A stretch of 64,000 nucleotides of DNA from positions 267,203 through 331,202 of the forward strand of contig NZ_JAGIKV010000007.1 in assembly GCF_017874615.1 (NCBI RefSeq), in the 5' to 3' direction. The notes under the pieces are model-generated. The model had not been told where the DNA came from and ran no database searches. It was given only the letters and a program-made list of their open reading frames with translations. The translations under genes and the position numbers were made by a program. Positions within the stretch are counted from its first letter, which is position 1, and each line of letters starts with the position of its first letter. The stretch comes from Paenibacillus xylanexedens (GTDB lineage: Bacteria > Bacillota > Bacilli > Paenibacillales > Paenibacillaceae). Shown piece by piece: positions 36,710 through 45,868 of this stretch.

Positions 36710-38208
36710 ACTCAACTTTCGCAGCTTAAATCTTTAAACAAACCCTTGATATAGCTGGGTAAACCGGAGATCCATTCTTGTAGTTGACAAAAAACAGCCG
36801 ATTTGTTCTTTTTCGTTTTCGCTTGAGACATGTCGAGAAATCATCAGTTGCTGAAGCGCGGATTGAAAATACAGATCGCGAACCTCATCGGCAAAGAGAA
36901 AAAAGAGCCCACCCAGTGTCCGGTCATCACTGGTTTCGCGTCGTTCGTATTCCATCGCTAAATAACGGTTGAATACAACCGTTGTGTGGCTAATCAGTTG
37001 GTCGAAGGACGACCCTGAAATTCCGTTCCCAGTTTCAAATAGCTCTTGGTGACTTTAAAAAAGGTCTCAATACTCCACGCATAACGTAGATTCGTACGAT
37101 TTTCGTCTCATCGAGCGTGACGTCTGTGCTTAAAATGGTAAGCCACTCTCGTCTTTTATTCCGGTTGTGCACAAAAACAAGCTTCACAGGCAGACCACAC
37201 GAAGTATGTACGACCACGGAGCCTTTGATGTCTTTTGTCCTCGATTTGGGCAGGGTTTGAAACACGGTACTTAGCGTCATATGCTGTCCCTGTACGAGAT
37301 ATCGCTACTTCATTTCTTTAATCATTCCAATCACAGACAGACCTCTGCCTGTGAGCTGGCGAAGCAGTGGAGCTTGTGTAAACCAGCTGTCCATCAGCAC
37401 GTAATCCGCAGTGAATCCGGCTTTTAAAGCCCGATCTAACAAGCCTACAAATGCATCGGGCTTACGAGAAAAAGACTCTATTCGTAGTTTGTATCCATGG
37501 CTCCGCTTGGAGAGATGGGATGCCATTTCGCAAAAACGATTGGCCAGTTTGGCAGAAGAAAGCATGACAGAATCCAGCGGCACAAAGGTAAAACCGTCCG
37601 ACCAACCGAGCGTGAGCATCGTATAACCTTTGATGTACCTGCCTGCGGAATGGTCAAATACACGTGCCAAGAGCTCTGCTTTTTTACTCCGGTTTCGGCT
37701 GAGCATGAAGCGTCAATGATAAATACACGTACCCGGTGGGAGGAAATGAGCGATTTAAAATGGCGTACGATCTGAAGACTTAACGTCTGCAAAAATCGCT
37801 GCCAGGCAAAGGAGGGTTCATTTAGAAACCGATAGAAGACATCTTTACCTGGCAAATCGGCTCCGCGGTCACTTTCCAAAAGGCGAAACCAGTTCTTTTC
37901 TTCAAAAACCAACGAGAATACGATTCGAAAAATGGCTAAACTCGAAAAACCAAATGATTTGGAAATGCCTGCGTGCCTGAGGGCTTTTCCGATATGGAGT
38001 GTAGCAAAAAGTTTAGAAAAAATGAGACTGTTCAGACAAGGAATGTTTTTGTAATATAGGGTTACACCCCTTTCTTGTTGGCATGGTTGGTCGCACTTCC
38101 ATGATACCAAACAAGAAAGGTGTTTTTTTGTCAATAGAAACAGTGATGTTTAAATTTTTTTTACGCCCACAAAGGGTTGACTCGATATTCTAGGTGAGAA
38201 AGTTGAGT
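36710..38208 (-). mobile_element. Full-length IS4-family element with target duplication, inactive
   Basis: Matching ends ACTCAACTTTC (36710-36720) and GAAAGTTGAGT (38198-38208) are flanked by the same 5 bp, AATTA (36705-36709 and 38209-38213), as expected for a target-site duplication. The element is about 1.5 kb. The transposase on the minus strand (38134 to about 36734) is broken into at least four frames but complete in order: 'SFGFSSLAIFRIVFSLVFEE', 'GKDVFYRFLNEPSFAWQRFL', 'FVPLDSVMLSSAKLANRFC', 'ADYVLMDSWFTQAPLLRQL', 'VFVHNRNKRREWL' and 'LFFLFADEVRD'. It has lost activity but kept its ends, so it is younger than the other remnants. Confidence 0.85.
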
Positions 38209-38329
38209 AATTAATAAAGTTCTTGGTCTAAACCCATTAGATTTCAGCCAGTAAATCCCTCCAGAACTAGCAGGCACTTTAGTGCTTTCCGGGAGGTTTG
38301 ACATACTAAATTAGGTTGAGAAGGCATGG

Positions 38330-38735
38330 GATACATCCAAAATGGAAGCCACACGAGGTACGATATCGAATATCATATCGTGTGGACGATAAAATATTGA
38401 TACAAAGTGTTACAAGGCGCAGTAGCAGAATGGTACGAGAATTAATTCATCAAGGATGTTAAACAAGAAATTCAAGGATTATCCGAGGTAGTATAGGAAA
38501 ATAACACGTTCATCTGTTGGTATCATGTCCGTCGACGATAGTACCCAGTAATTTGTTTCAATATATTTGAAAGGTCGATCCTCCAAGGTGTTGCAGGAAG
38601 AATTTCAGGAACTCAAGAAGCGTTTCTAGGAGCAACATTTACGGACAACCGGATGTTTTTTAGAATGGTAGGAGCAGTGACGGAAGAAATGATCAAAGAT
38701 ACATCGAAAAGTGAGTTACAGTCACGAACTTGAGC
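38330..38735 (+). pseudogene. IS200/IS605 TnpA remnant
   Basis: Plus-strand fragments resemble the small Y1 transposase: 'TRYDIEYHIVWTIKY'-like after one shift, 'YKVLQGAVAEWYEN' and 'AVTEEMIKDTSK'. The HUH motif region is damaged and frames are broken, so this is a dead TnpA gene. Confidence 0.65.
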
Positions 38736-38769
38736 TGCCTTGATGAGAGAACACTTCAGTGTATTTGAG

Positions 38770-39438
38770 TGTAAAAAAACTTAGCCAGCTCTAGTGCATG
38801 GTGGTTTAGTAAGAATTCATCCGTAGGCAAGATACTTTTCCCTTTGATTTCCTTACGAAGCTGGCGGTGGTAACTATCGTTCATATTGTTAGTATAGATG
38901 GGTTTGCAAATCTCAGGCGGGTACTTGAAAAAGTTAATGAGCTCATCCTAATTGTTTCGCTAAGAGCGGATATTTAACGCCCCAGACTTCCTTGAAAGGT
39001 TGAGTTCAAGTAAGCCTCCTTCGAACCCAGTCAGGTTTGTTCATACAGATGATGAGGATGTCTTGAACTACCCGATTATTAGTTCGTTCAGAACGCTCAG
39101 TCAGAACTTGCAGGACTTATTCTCACCAATCCACATCCCTAAGACATCCTTGTTTCAATCCAGATAGATCCTTGCGAGGCCGATTATTAATTTTTCTTAA
39201 CGACAAGCCCAAACTCACTGACTACTGCTTTACGGCTCTTTCCATTTTCGGCTGTTGGGAGTAAGATTTGCCTTCACTTCATGCTCTCCGTAGACCAAGT
39301 GGGTATCCATCTTGGCTTCCAGCATCTCCTGAATGTTTCTGCAAATAGATCCTTTATTGCATTCTGTGCATCTTGCGCGCTTACCAGATTGTTCTTCTTA
39401 ATGAATTCCTGAATTTGCTGTTTTGACCAAAGTCCCAT
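38770..39438 (-). pseudogene. IS256-family (mutator) transposase remnant
   Basis: The N-terminus on the minus strand is clear: 'MGLWSKQQIQEFIKKNNLVS', AQDAQNAIKDLFAETF. Nearer the left end come 'FFKYPPEICKPIYTNNMND' and 'YHRQLRKEIKGKSILPTDE', the C-terminal block. The middle part with most of the catalytic core is missing. A GAG-rich end sequence like IS256 termini also occurs near 36545, so debris of this family may have been split by later insertions. Confidence 0.8.
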
Positions 39439-39529
39439 GTTTTCTCCTTTACTCTCTTCTTTCTTCCATTTAAATGGGTTTGAGAGCTTACACAATATAT
39501 CTTACAGACGATGGATTGTAATATTGTAG

Positions 39530-39880
39530 TAGAAAAGTGGAACAAAAAAAGAGTCATTTAAAATATCCTGATCTACCAGAGCATTTAATTATACATAAGA
39601 AACTTACTTCATTTCTTGACAGATTGAAGGCGGTTGCTGGGGGAGAAGTATTCTCATACTGTAGTCGCTCATATATCAAAAGATGGTCATCATTATATTC
39701 ACCCAGATATAACGAAAAAACGTTCTCTTACTGTTAGAGAAGTATTTTTAATCCAATTATTTCCATTTGGTTTTTTTTGAAGGGCTGAGGACTTCTAATT
39801 TTGTGCAAATCGGCTATGCAGTTCCTCCTTTGTTGGCTAAGAGACTAGCAGATTGGTTTAAAATTAGATTGGAGATATAA
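39530..39880 (+). pseudogene. C-terminal fragment of a DNA cytosine-5 methyltransferase
   Basis: Plus-strand fragments in two or three frames give '[18 protein letters not shown]', '[20 protein letters not shown]', [12 protein letters not shown], then after a shift 'TSNFVQIGYAVPPLLAKRLA'. This is the C-terminal motif IX-X region of C5-methyltransferases (…TVRE…LQ.FP…Q.GNAVPP.LA). The N-terminal catalytic part with the PCQ motif is absent. It is a remnant of a restriction-modification or Dcm-type gene at the right edge of the island. Confidence 0.75.
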
Positions 39881-39957
39881 GACTGTCGATAAGGTATAAT
39901 AAACAGGGTTTTTTTGAAAGTACATTGGTTCTTTAAAATAGTCACAGTATTTTTCAA

Positions 39958-40173
39958 CTAAATATCCCGAATCTCAATAATCTCCCTAATATCATCAATG
40001 TCCAATGCTTCTGCGATCCGTTCAATATGAGCAAAGTTGATATTCTCACGTTTCCCAGACTGCAACTCACTCAACGCAGCGTGACGTATATCAGATAATC
40101 GTGCCAGTTCGCGCAGTGAGATATTATGTTTTTCCGTGAGTTTATGAATATTAACAAAGACTTTCTTTGCCAT
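39958..40173 (-). CDS. XRE-family HTH regulator, single domain
   Basis: A 71-aa Cro/CI-type helix-turn-helix: 'NIHKLTEKHNISLRELARLSDIRHAALSELQSGKRENINFAHIERIAEALDI'. There is no extra domain. It is divergent from a small gene at 40283, and the space between holds a long palindrome, so autoregulation and control of the neighbour are likely. Its base composition is that of the chromosome rather than of the island. Confidence 0.88.
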   Translation of the reverse strand: MAKKVFVNIHKLTEKHNISLRELARLSDIRHAALSELQSGKRENINFAHIERIAEALDIDDIREIIEIRDI

Positions 40174-40211
40174 GCTAAATCACTCCTAAATTTTCCATAT
40201 GGTCTTGACGT

Positions 40212-40262
40212 TACGCATGAGCGTACCATATACTTTTTGTATATCTGGTACTCTTATGCGTA
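40212..40262. promoter_or_regulatory. Long palindrome in divergent promoter, likely XRE operator
   Basis: The outer arms TACGCATGAGCGTACCA and TGGTACTCTTATGCGTA are complementary except for two positions. Inner arms TATAC / GTATA extend the repeat, around a TTTTT centre. It lies between the XRE start (40173) and the start of the small gene (40283). Confidence 0.7.
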
Positions 40263-40282
40263 CCAATTTTAGGAGTGGTGAC

Positions 40283-40552
40283 ATGACAAGTACCAAAAGC
40301 GGAGACCTCGCTTTGCAGTACGCACAACTTGTCCAACAAGAAGACGATTACGTTGATCAACTCGTTACATGCAACAAACTCATATTGGACGCCATGGACA
40401 TTATCGCCAAGCGAGCAGGGGTACTGCACATGGACACGGTGAAACAGGCTGCGTATCACCTACATGCAATGGAACAGGATCTATACCGAAAGTTATTTGA
40501 AGTAAGGCTGGAGAAGAGCATCTTGGCCCATCAAATGAGTCAGTCTACATAA
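40283..40552 (+). CDS. Small hypothetical protein divergent from XRE gene
   Basis: 89 aa from ATG 40283 (AGGAGTGGTG 5-8 nt upstream); the longer frame to 40199 runs back through the palindrome and is unlikely. The sequence is soluble, helical and rich in charged residues (QLVQQEDDYVDQLVTCNKLI, DTVKQAAYHLHAMEQDLYRK). No family is recognised. Its pairing with the XRE regulator recalls regulator/effector or toxin-antitoxin-like pairs, but nothing in the sequence proves that. Confidence 0.65.
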   Translation: MTSTKSGDLALQYAQLVQQEDDYVDQLVTCNKLILDAMDIIAKRAGVLHMDTVKQAAYHLHAMEQDLYRKLFEVRLEKSILAHQMSQST

Positions 40553-40569
40553 AACCACCTCAACTAAAG

Positions 40570-40612
40570 GACAGTGCAGGATCACACAAGATGATCTTGA
40601 ACTGTCTTTTTG
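40570..40612 (+). terminator. Terminator after small XRE-partner gene
   Basis: An imperfect stem GACAGT...GATCA / TGATC...ACTGTC is followed by TTTTT. Confidence 0.6.
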
Positions 40613-40647
40613 CCTTCCCGTCCAAACTTTTTGGCTCCAATTAAGCA

Positions 40648-40676
40648 TTGACTTTCCCCACAAATCCACCTAAACT
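40648..40676 (+). promoter_or_regulatory. Candidate sigma-A promoter of ROK gene
   Basis: TTGACT, a 17-nt spacer, and TAAACT lie about 75 nt before the ROK start. The -35 box is good; the -10 box matches four of six positions. Confidence 0.4.
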
Positions 40677-40749
40677 TCAATTATTAAAATACTTTTAAAA
40701 ACATTCATTGAATGGTTCGAAATGAACGAAAGGAGGCATACAACTAACC

Positions 40750-41787
40750 ATGTTACCTAGATCACACAACACCCAACAGGTAAAACGGATCAACGTTGAA
40801 CTGGTGAAGAACACGCTTCGATCCATGGGCGTAGGTACGAAGGCTTCCATCGCAAACCTGACCAAACTTAGCGTGGCGACATGCGGCACGATCCTGAACG
40901 AATTACTCCAAACGGGTGAGATTATTGATCTGGGCCCGGATGAATCGAGCGGGGGGAGACCGGCGAGTCGGTACCAGTTTAATGCGGACTACGCCAGTGT
41001 ACTGTGCCTGATTATTCGAACGGAGGGCGGCATTCACTCGATCACACATACATATGCCAATCTGAACGGAGAGATGGCGGACGAACAGACTCTCATTTTG
41101 GATGAGATTAATGTCACGATGGTAGAGGATCTGATTGCAAACCTGATCGAACAACACCACAATGTGCAAGCGATTGGTATCGGCATACCTGGGGTGGCAC
41201 ACAACGGTGTGATTGGCATTTGCGACGTACCGGATCTGATGTATCAGCCACTCGGGCCAAGGCTTAAGGAGCAGTATGAAGACGTGGAAGTGGTCATTGG
41301 CAACGACATGAACCTGACAGTCTACGGACTGTACAACCAGCAGCAATTTGAGGAAGAGAAGAACTTTGCGGTGGTGACGTTTCCCGAGAACCATTTTCCG
41401 GGTGCAGGTTTTATCATTGATGGTCGTCCGCTGACCGGGAACACACAATTTGGGGGCGAGGTATCTTTTCTACCGTTTGGCGTGTCACGGGAAGAGCAAT
41501 TGCGCATGTTGAAAACGACAGAGGGTTTGAAGGAACTCGTCGTACAAACGCTTGTATCCATCATCGCGATCATTAACCCGGCTACAATTGTGGTTACAGG
41601 CGATACAATGGACCCAGCTATGCGGGATGGCCTGACGCAAGGTTGTTTGGATCGAATGATTCCACTGGAGCATATGCCGGAGTTGATTATCCAAAGAGAC
41701 ACTCGGCGCGAATATGTGACTGGGCTAGTCACGGTGACGCTGGAAAGCCTGACCTACCGCATCCAGGTGATTGAGAAGCAATGGTAA
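40750..41787 (+). CDS. ROK-family transcriptional regulator
   Basis: The 345-aa protein has an N-terminal winged HTH (about 10-65, 'GTKASIANLTKLSVATCGTI...SSGGRPASRY', the NagC/XylR/Mlc layout) and a ROK domain ('AIGIGIPGVAHNGVIG', VVIGNDMNLTVYG, 'NTQFGGEVSFLPFG'). The usual GHxxxxxxGxxCxCG...zinc motif is not visible, so it may not bind zinc or phosphorylate sugars. The family represses or activates sugar uptake genes. An MFS transporter lies 250 nt downstream in the same direction and is the likely target. Confidence 0.88.
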   Translation: MLPRSHNTQQVKRINVELVKNTLRSMGVGTKASIANLTKLSVATCGTILNELLQTGEIIDLGPDESSGGRPASRYQFNADYASVLCLIIRTEGGIHSITHTYANLNGEMADEQTLILDEINVTMVEDLIANLIEQHHNVQAIGIGIPGVAHNGVIGICDVPDLMYQPLGPRLKEQYEDVEVVIGNDMNLTVYGLYNQQQFEEEKNFAVVTFPENHFPGAGFIIDGRPLTGNTQFGGEVSFLPFGVSREEQLRMLKTTEGLKELVVQTLVSIIAIINPATIVVTGDTMDPAMRDGLTQGCLDRMIPLEHMPELIIQRDTRREYVTGLVTVTLESLTYRIQVIEKQW

Positions 41788-42037
41788 AGGAAAAAGGAGC
41801 TTTTACGAGTATTCTATTTTTAGGAATAAAGCTTAACCATGTTTCCTATTTCAAATGTACAAATCATTGAAACGATAACGTAGAGGGCAGAACCAATCTG
41901 AAGAACGCCTTTATCACTGTATTTTCACCTTTAGGAACAAATCAAAAAAATACAGGGATAACAGCGGTCGGAAGATGGTACTGCAATCGTAGTTATAACG
42001 TGCAATCATTTTCCTGAACACAATGGAGGAACTTATT

Positions 42038-43294
42038 TTGAATCAGCAAGCAGGTACACAAGGCAACAAACGAAAGTTTAACAAGCTGTACGCCATGCAA
42101 CTGGCAACGATATTTCTGGGATTTATCGTATTTGGCATATCGGAAAATATTAAGGGGCCGGCCATTCCGCGAATTCAATTCGACTTCAATTTGGATGAGA
42201 AACAGCTAGGGACGTTATTGTCCCTGAACGCACTGGGGTACCTGATCGCCTGCTCCTTCACGGCTATTCTGGTTCGCAAATGGGGCATTAAGGCAGTTAG
42301 CATCATATCGTTTGCATCTATGATCCTATCGGGTGTGTTCATTTATGTGTCTCATACCTATCCACTCTTTGCTTCATCGTACTTCTTCATGTACATCGGT
42401 AACGGCATGCTGGAGATTGCCTTGGCGATTTTGGGTGCGCGGATTTTTGTGAAAAACACAGGTACGATGATGAACCTGTCCCATTTCTTCTATGGGCTGA
42501 GTTCAACGGTAGCACCTTTGCTGGCGACGGGTGTCATGTCCTTGAAGGTGTTTGGACACGAACTGGACTGGCGCGGCATGTATCTGGTGATGTTGTCACT
42601 CTGTATGTTGCCAATCATTGCGGCGCTGCGCAGCAAATTTCCGGGAGATGATCTTCCTCATGAAGATCGGACTTCACTCAAGACGTTAACACGTGATCCT
42701 GCCATCTGGCTGATGGTGCTCATTCTTTCTTTTGGCGTGGTATCGGAACTGGCGGTTGGAGGTTGGCTCGTTAACTTCCTGGAGAAAGCCTACACCTGGG
42801 ACACAGTCAAAGCATCTGGGCTGCTGTCTGCGTTCTTCCTCAGCTTCTCGCTGGGACGTCTGCTGCTTGGTCCATTGACGGACCGAATCGGATTTGTATT
42901 GTCATTGATTCTGTTCTCGGCTTTCTCGGGAGTATGTACGTTCGTGGCGCTTGCAGGGGGAGAACGACTTGCGATTTTCTTTGCGATATCTGGCGCTGGC
43001 ATAGCGATGATCTATCCAACAGTTATGGCGTTTATCGCACGCAGATATCCGAACGGCAGTGACACCGCGATTACGTTCACGGTTACCTTGATGGGGGTTG
43101 GTAGTGTCATTGGTAACTATGTGATTGGCTGGGTGATTGAGGGCGTGAAGAATTTGTACGGTTCAACGACTCAGTTGGGACTGCTACGCGGACTTCAGGC
43201 AGGGTATGGATTCATCGGTTTATGTGCTGTGATCTGTGCGGCATCGGGAGTAGTGTTGTATGTGTATTTGAAAAGAAGGCAGGAACTGATTTAA
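42038..43294 (+). CDS. MFS transporter, probable sugar permease
   Basis: About 418 aa with twelve hydrophobic segments and MFS motifs ('FDFNLDEKQLGTLLSLNALGYLIACSFTAILVRKWGIKAVSII', 'GRLLLGPLTDRIGF'). It resembles the FucP/YfkF-type sugar MFS group. I prefer TTG 42038, 7 nt after GGAGGA, because the ATG at 42023 overlaps that site. With the upstream ROK regulator it probably forms a sugar uptake unit; the substrate is unknown. A good terminator follows about 130 nt on. Confidence 0.88.
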   Translation: MNQQAGTQGNKRKFNKLYAMQLATIFLGFIVFGISENIKGPAIPRIQFDFNLDEKQLGTLLSLNALGYLIACSFTAILVRKWGIKAVSIISFASMILSGVFIYVSHTYPLFASSYFFMYIGNGMLEIALAILGARIFVKNTGTMMNLSHFFYGLSSTVAPLLATGVMSLKVFGHELDWRGMYLVMLSLCMLPIIAALRSKFPGDDLPHEDRTSLKTLTRDPAIWLMVLILSFGVVSELAVGGWLVNFLEKAYTWDTVKASGLLSAFFLSFSLGRLLLGPLTDRIGFVLSLILFSAFSGVCTFVALAGGERLAIFFAISGAGIAMIYPTVMAFIARRYPNGSDTAITFTVTLMGVGSVIGNYVIGWVIEGVKNLYGSTTQLGLLRGLQAGYGFIGLCAVICAASGVVLYVYLKRRQELI

Positions 43295-43425
43295 ATACTT
43301 GAGGTATAAAAATATTGAAGAAACATGTGAGAAAAATATTTTAGGATCTTTAGATGAACTAATTACCTGCAGAGAAATAATTATGGATTGTTGTATAAAC
43401 CAAAGCAATAAATAATTTTTAATGG

Positions 43426-43469
43426 CTCTTTTCTCACTTAAACATTAGAGTGGGAAAAGAGTTTTTTTT
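43426..43469 (+). terminator. Terminator after MFS gene
   Basis: The stem CTCTTTTCTCACT / AGTGGGAAAAGAG is followed by eight T residues. Confidence 0.85.
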
Positions 43470-43492
43470 ATGAACAAGGAAGGAAGTGCAAA

Positions 43493-43876
43493 ATGAAAAG
43501 GATAGGATTATTGTTTTTAATTTGTTTATGTCTCCTTATCATTGTAGCTTGTAATCAAAAAAACAATGACGATGTTGTGGCAGAGATAGAATATCATAAG
43601 GAAGGAAATGTAATCAAAATCACTCAAAGAGACACTGTTAATCAAATTCTAAATATTTTAGAATCTGCTCAAAAGAACAAGAAGGTTATTGATGTAGGGA
43701 AAACAGACGAAAAAATAGTTGTTAATTACAGTAGCAATGATATCAAAATTTTTGATCTATACATCGATTTTGATAAGAGTGTCGGTATGGTCGTAATGGA
43801 ATCTGACAGTAATTATGCTTATGAGCTATCAAGTCAGTCTATAAAAGACTTAAAAACAATTCTAAAAGGGACTTAA
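43493..43876 (+). CDS. Small lipoprotein of unknown function
   Basis: 127 aa with an N-terminal lipoprotein signal (KR, hydrophobic stretch 'IGLLFLICLCLLIIVAC', lipobox I-V-A-C, Cys at about residue 20). The mature part is hydrophilic with no recognised domain. AGGAAGTG precedes the ATG. It is monocistronic, set between two terminators. Confidence 0.75.
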   Translation: MKRIGLLFLICLCLLIIVACNQKNNDDVVAEIEYHKEGNVIKITQRDTVNQILNILESAQKNKKVIDVGKTDEKIVVNYSSNDIKIFDLYIDFDKSVGMVVMESDSNYAYELSSQSIKDLKTILKGT

Positions 43877-43946
43877 AATAGAAATTAATTTTTCTATCAG
43901 TATCTTATTAGTTAGATAGTCATTAAATAGTCATTAAACCGATAAA

Positions 43947-43976
43947 ACCCCACTGATCCTTAGGATCGAGTGGGGT
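43947..43976. terminator. Terminator after lipoprotein gene
   Basis: ACCCCACTGATCC / GGATCGAGTGGGGT with a TTA loop forms a strong G/C stem. It is A-rich on one side and T-poor on the other, so it may act for both the lipoprotein (+) and the dedA-like gene (-). Confidence 0.7.
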
Positions 43977-44061
43977 CTTACATATAATCAGATGAATTTT
44001 AGCATACGACTATTTCAAAAAATCATCAAATTGCGCATCTCTTTTCCTTACTTCAACAAGA

Positions 44062-44667
44062 CTATGACTTGTTCAAAGCCGTTCTTCTTTTCCAACGTTT
44101 CAAAAGCACGTACAATCCAAAAGCGCCTAAGAAAACCACCGCTGCCGGAACGATATAAGGCTTAACAATCTCATCCACATGCTCCCATTGAGAGCCTAAT
44201 TTGAAGCCTAAGTAAATGTACAATGAGGTGATCGGAAGCATGGCCAAGAATGTAAAGATACTGAATTTAAACACATTCATTTTCGCCATTCCACATGGGA
44301 TTGAGATCACCGTCCGAATGCCGGGTACAAAACGTCCATAGAAAGCTACCCCGCTGCCATATTTCTCGAAGAACTTATCGGAAGCGTCCAGATGGTGGGG
44401 GCGAATCAAGAAATACTTGCCGAATTTTTCGACCATCGGTCTGCCACCGTATCGTCCCAGGGCATACAACGTCAGAGGTCCAAACGTTCCGCCTACGGTA
44501 CCAGCCAGAATAGCCAGCCAAAGCTTCATATCCCCAAGATACACCCAATATCCCGCCATGGGCAGCACAAGTTCAGCAGGTACGAATTCAAACGACAAGG
44601 CAATAACGAGACCTGCGTATGACAAATCTTTAAAAAAGAGTATAAATTGCGTGATCCATTCTGTCAT
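44062..44667 (-). CDS. DedA-family membrane protein
   Basis: About 201 aa from the ATG at 44667, which has GGAGG upstream; a longer frame to 44712 lacks one. DedA/SNARE-associated motifs are visible: 'SFEFVPAELVLPMAGYWVYLG', 'AGTVGGTFGPLTLYALGRYGGRP', and 'FYGRFVPGIRTVISIPCGMAKM' with the conserved F.R..PG.R. DedA proteins are membrane flippases or transporters, including undecaprenyl-phosphate and phospholipid recycling types. Five or so hydrophobic segments are present. Which lipid this one moves is not known. Confidence 0.9.
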   Translation of the reverse strand: MTEWITQFILFFKDLSYAGLVIALSFEFVPAELVLPMAGYWVYLGDMKLWLAILAGTVGGTFGPLTLYALGRYGGRPMVEKFGKYFLIRPHHLDASDKFFEKYGSGVAFYGRFVPGIRTVISIPCGMAKMNVFKFSIFTFLAMLPITSLYIYLGFKLGSQWEHVDEIVKPYIVPAAVVFLGAFGLYVLLKRWKRRTALNKS

Positions 44668-44868
44668 GCTTTCCCTCCATGAATCTATCTTTTTTATATA
44701 TAAAAGAAACACTCCTGTACAAAGAGTAACAATAGCGAATAGAGCTTGTCAAAGTTCACATGTATGTCCATTTCAGGGCACACTGCGGCAATATGTTTAC
44801 CCGTACATAAGGCATGGATTCATTGACACTTAATACAGAAGTGGATACCAGGCAATGATATAATTATC

Positions 44869-44882
44869 TGAAAACGCTTCCA
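44869..44882. promoter_or_regulatory. cre-like site (CcpA), upstream of the deleted copy
   Basis: TGAAAACGCTTCCA matches the catabolite response element TGWAANCGNTNWCA at all but one position. It lies about 70 nt before the start of the truncated gene copy. A related but damaged site precedes the full copy. Confidence 0.6.
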
Positions 44883-44950
44883 ATTATAGTATGATAAAAC
44901 TATCACTAGCTTCTTCACCATCCTGTACATAAAGAGAAGGAGATCAGAAC

Positions 44951-45265
44951 ATGACCGTAACTTCGATTATCAACCAAATCCTTATTATTGAATACGATCC
45001 CTCTTACGCTGCTGTGCGCAAGACCGTGGAGGCCGGATGGCCGACGGGAGTGTGGTTTTGATTTCTTTGACTATACGTGGAAAAAGGGAGATGTCTCCCT
45101 GCGGGCTGAATTTGAAAAGTCGGGTCGCGGGCTGACTGCCCTCGAAACACCGGATTTCGAAATCTCTACAGAGGTCGATGATCATGATCTGGTTTTCGGT
45201 TCCAGCTATAAGGTTCGCTATCGCATTAAGAACACTTCTGCGTCCGAACTGGCAGTCGAGATCAA
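44951..45265 (+). pseudogene. Internally deleted copy of the GNAT/beta-sandwich gene
   Basis: The start and ribosome site are the same as those of the gene at 46500. The copy runs parallel to its first ~60 nt, then jumps to about 46815, then to about 47048, and ends level with 47283 before diverging. The second junction falls in GCCGGATGGCC, which occurs at both places in the parent, and the first in a short GCTG match. Two deletions of about 260 and 210 nt leave the frame disrupted. The upstream region (from about 44863) is also duplicated. Confidence 0.85.
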
Positions 45266-45522
45266 GGCATATTATACAAGGGTAAGCTACCGAGGGACTA
45301 TAGCTCCATAAAACAGGGGCAGTCTGGACTTCATTTTTTTCGTCTAAGGCTTACAGCTGTTTTTCATTGTTGGAGATGATCTGACTGGGAAACCTCGTTT
45401 CGACCAAATAAGGTTTTTTTATATGCTTATTTTGCTTTGTACCAATGGTATATCTATTCATAACCATAGGCTGTACAATCATTATTTTATGGTTGAATAC
45501 AATGTATCCTTTTACTGTTTCA

Positions 45523-45543
45523 TGTATATCATATAGATATACA
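45523..45543. promoter_or_regulatory. Palindrome before mazEF, likely autoregulatory operator
   Basis: TGTATATC-ATATA-GATATACA has perfect 8-bp arms and lies 22 nt before the antitoxin start. Antitoxins of this family usually bind such a repeat in their own promoter. Confidence 0.6.
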
Positions 45544-45565
45544 ACTGTAGGGAGGTGAGGTATAA

Positions 45566-45868
45566 TTGGAGCATCAATCAAACGAAAGGCGTGGGATTGC
45601 CATGACTACAGCCACACTTAGCAAATGGGGAAATAGCAGTGCAATTCGCATTCCTAACCAATTGCTTAAGCGTCTTAATCTGGAAGAAGGCTCGGAAATC
45701 GAGATTTTGGTGACAGAAGATAATGAATTGTTGTTGCGTCCAAAAACCAAGCCTGTAGAGTCCAATGAGGAACTACGTAACCATCTAAAGACTTTGCTCT
45801 CTAAAGTGAAACAGGATACAAGACATGAAGAAATAGACTTTGGTACTGAAGGGAACGAGTTACTTTGA
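45566..45868 (+). CDS. mazE: MazE-type antitoxin (AbrB/SpoVT fold)
   Basis: 100 aa from TTG 45566 with GGAGGTGAGG 5 nt upstream; a shorter form could start at ATG 45602 but has a weak site. The N-terminal DNA-binding swapped-hairpin domain reads 'TTATLSKWGNSSAIRIPNQLLKRLNLEEGSEIEILV'. The C-terminal tail would wrap around and block the toxin. It overlaps mazF by 4 nt, the usual antitoxin-first arrangement. Confidence 0.93.
   Translation: MEHQSNERRGIAMTTATLSKWGNSSAIRIPNQLLKRLNLEEGSEIEILVTEDNELLLRPKTKPVESNEELRNHLKTLLSKVKQDTRHEEIDFGTEGNELL

Noticed and set aside
37411..37775. Plus-strand frames within the IS4 element
   Set aside because: Shadows opposite the broken transposase; no ribosome sites or family patterns.
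41860..41900. Possible cre site before the MFS gene (TTGAAACGATAACG)
   Set aside because: The spacing around the CG does not fit the consensus and two key positions mismatch.
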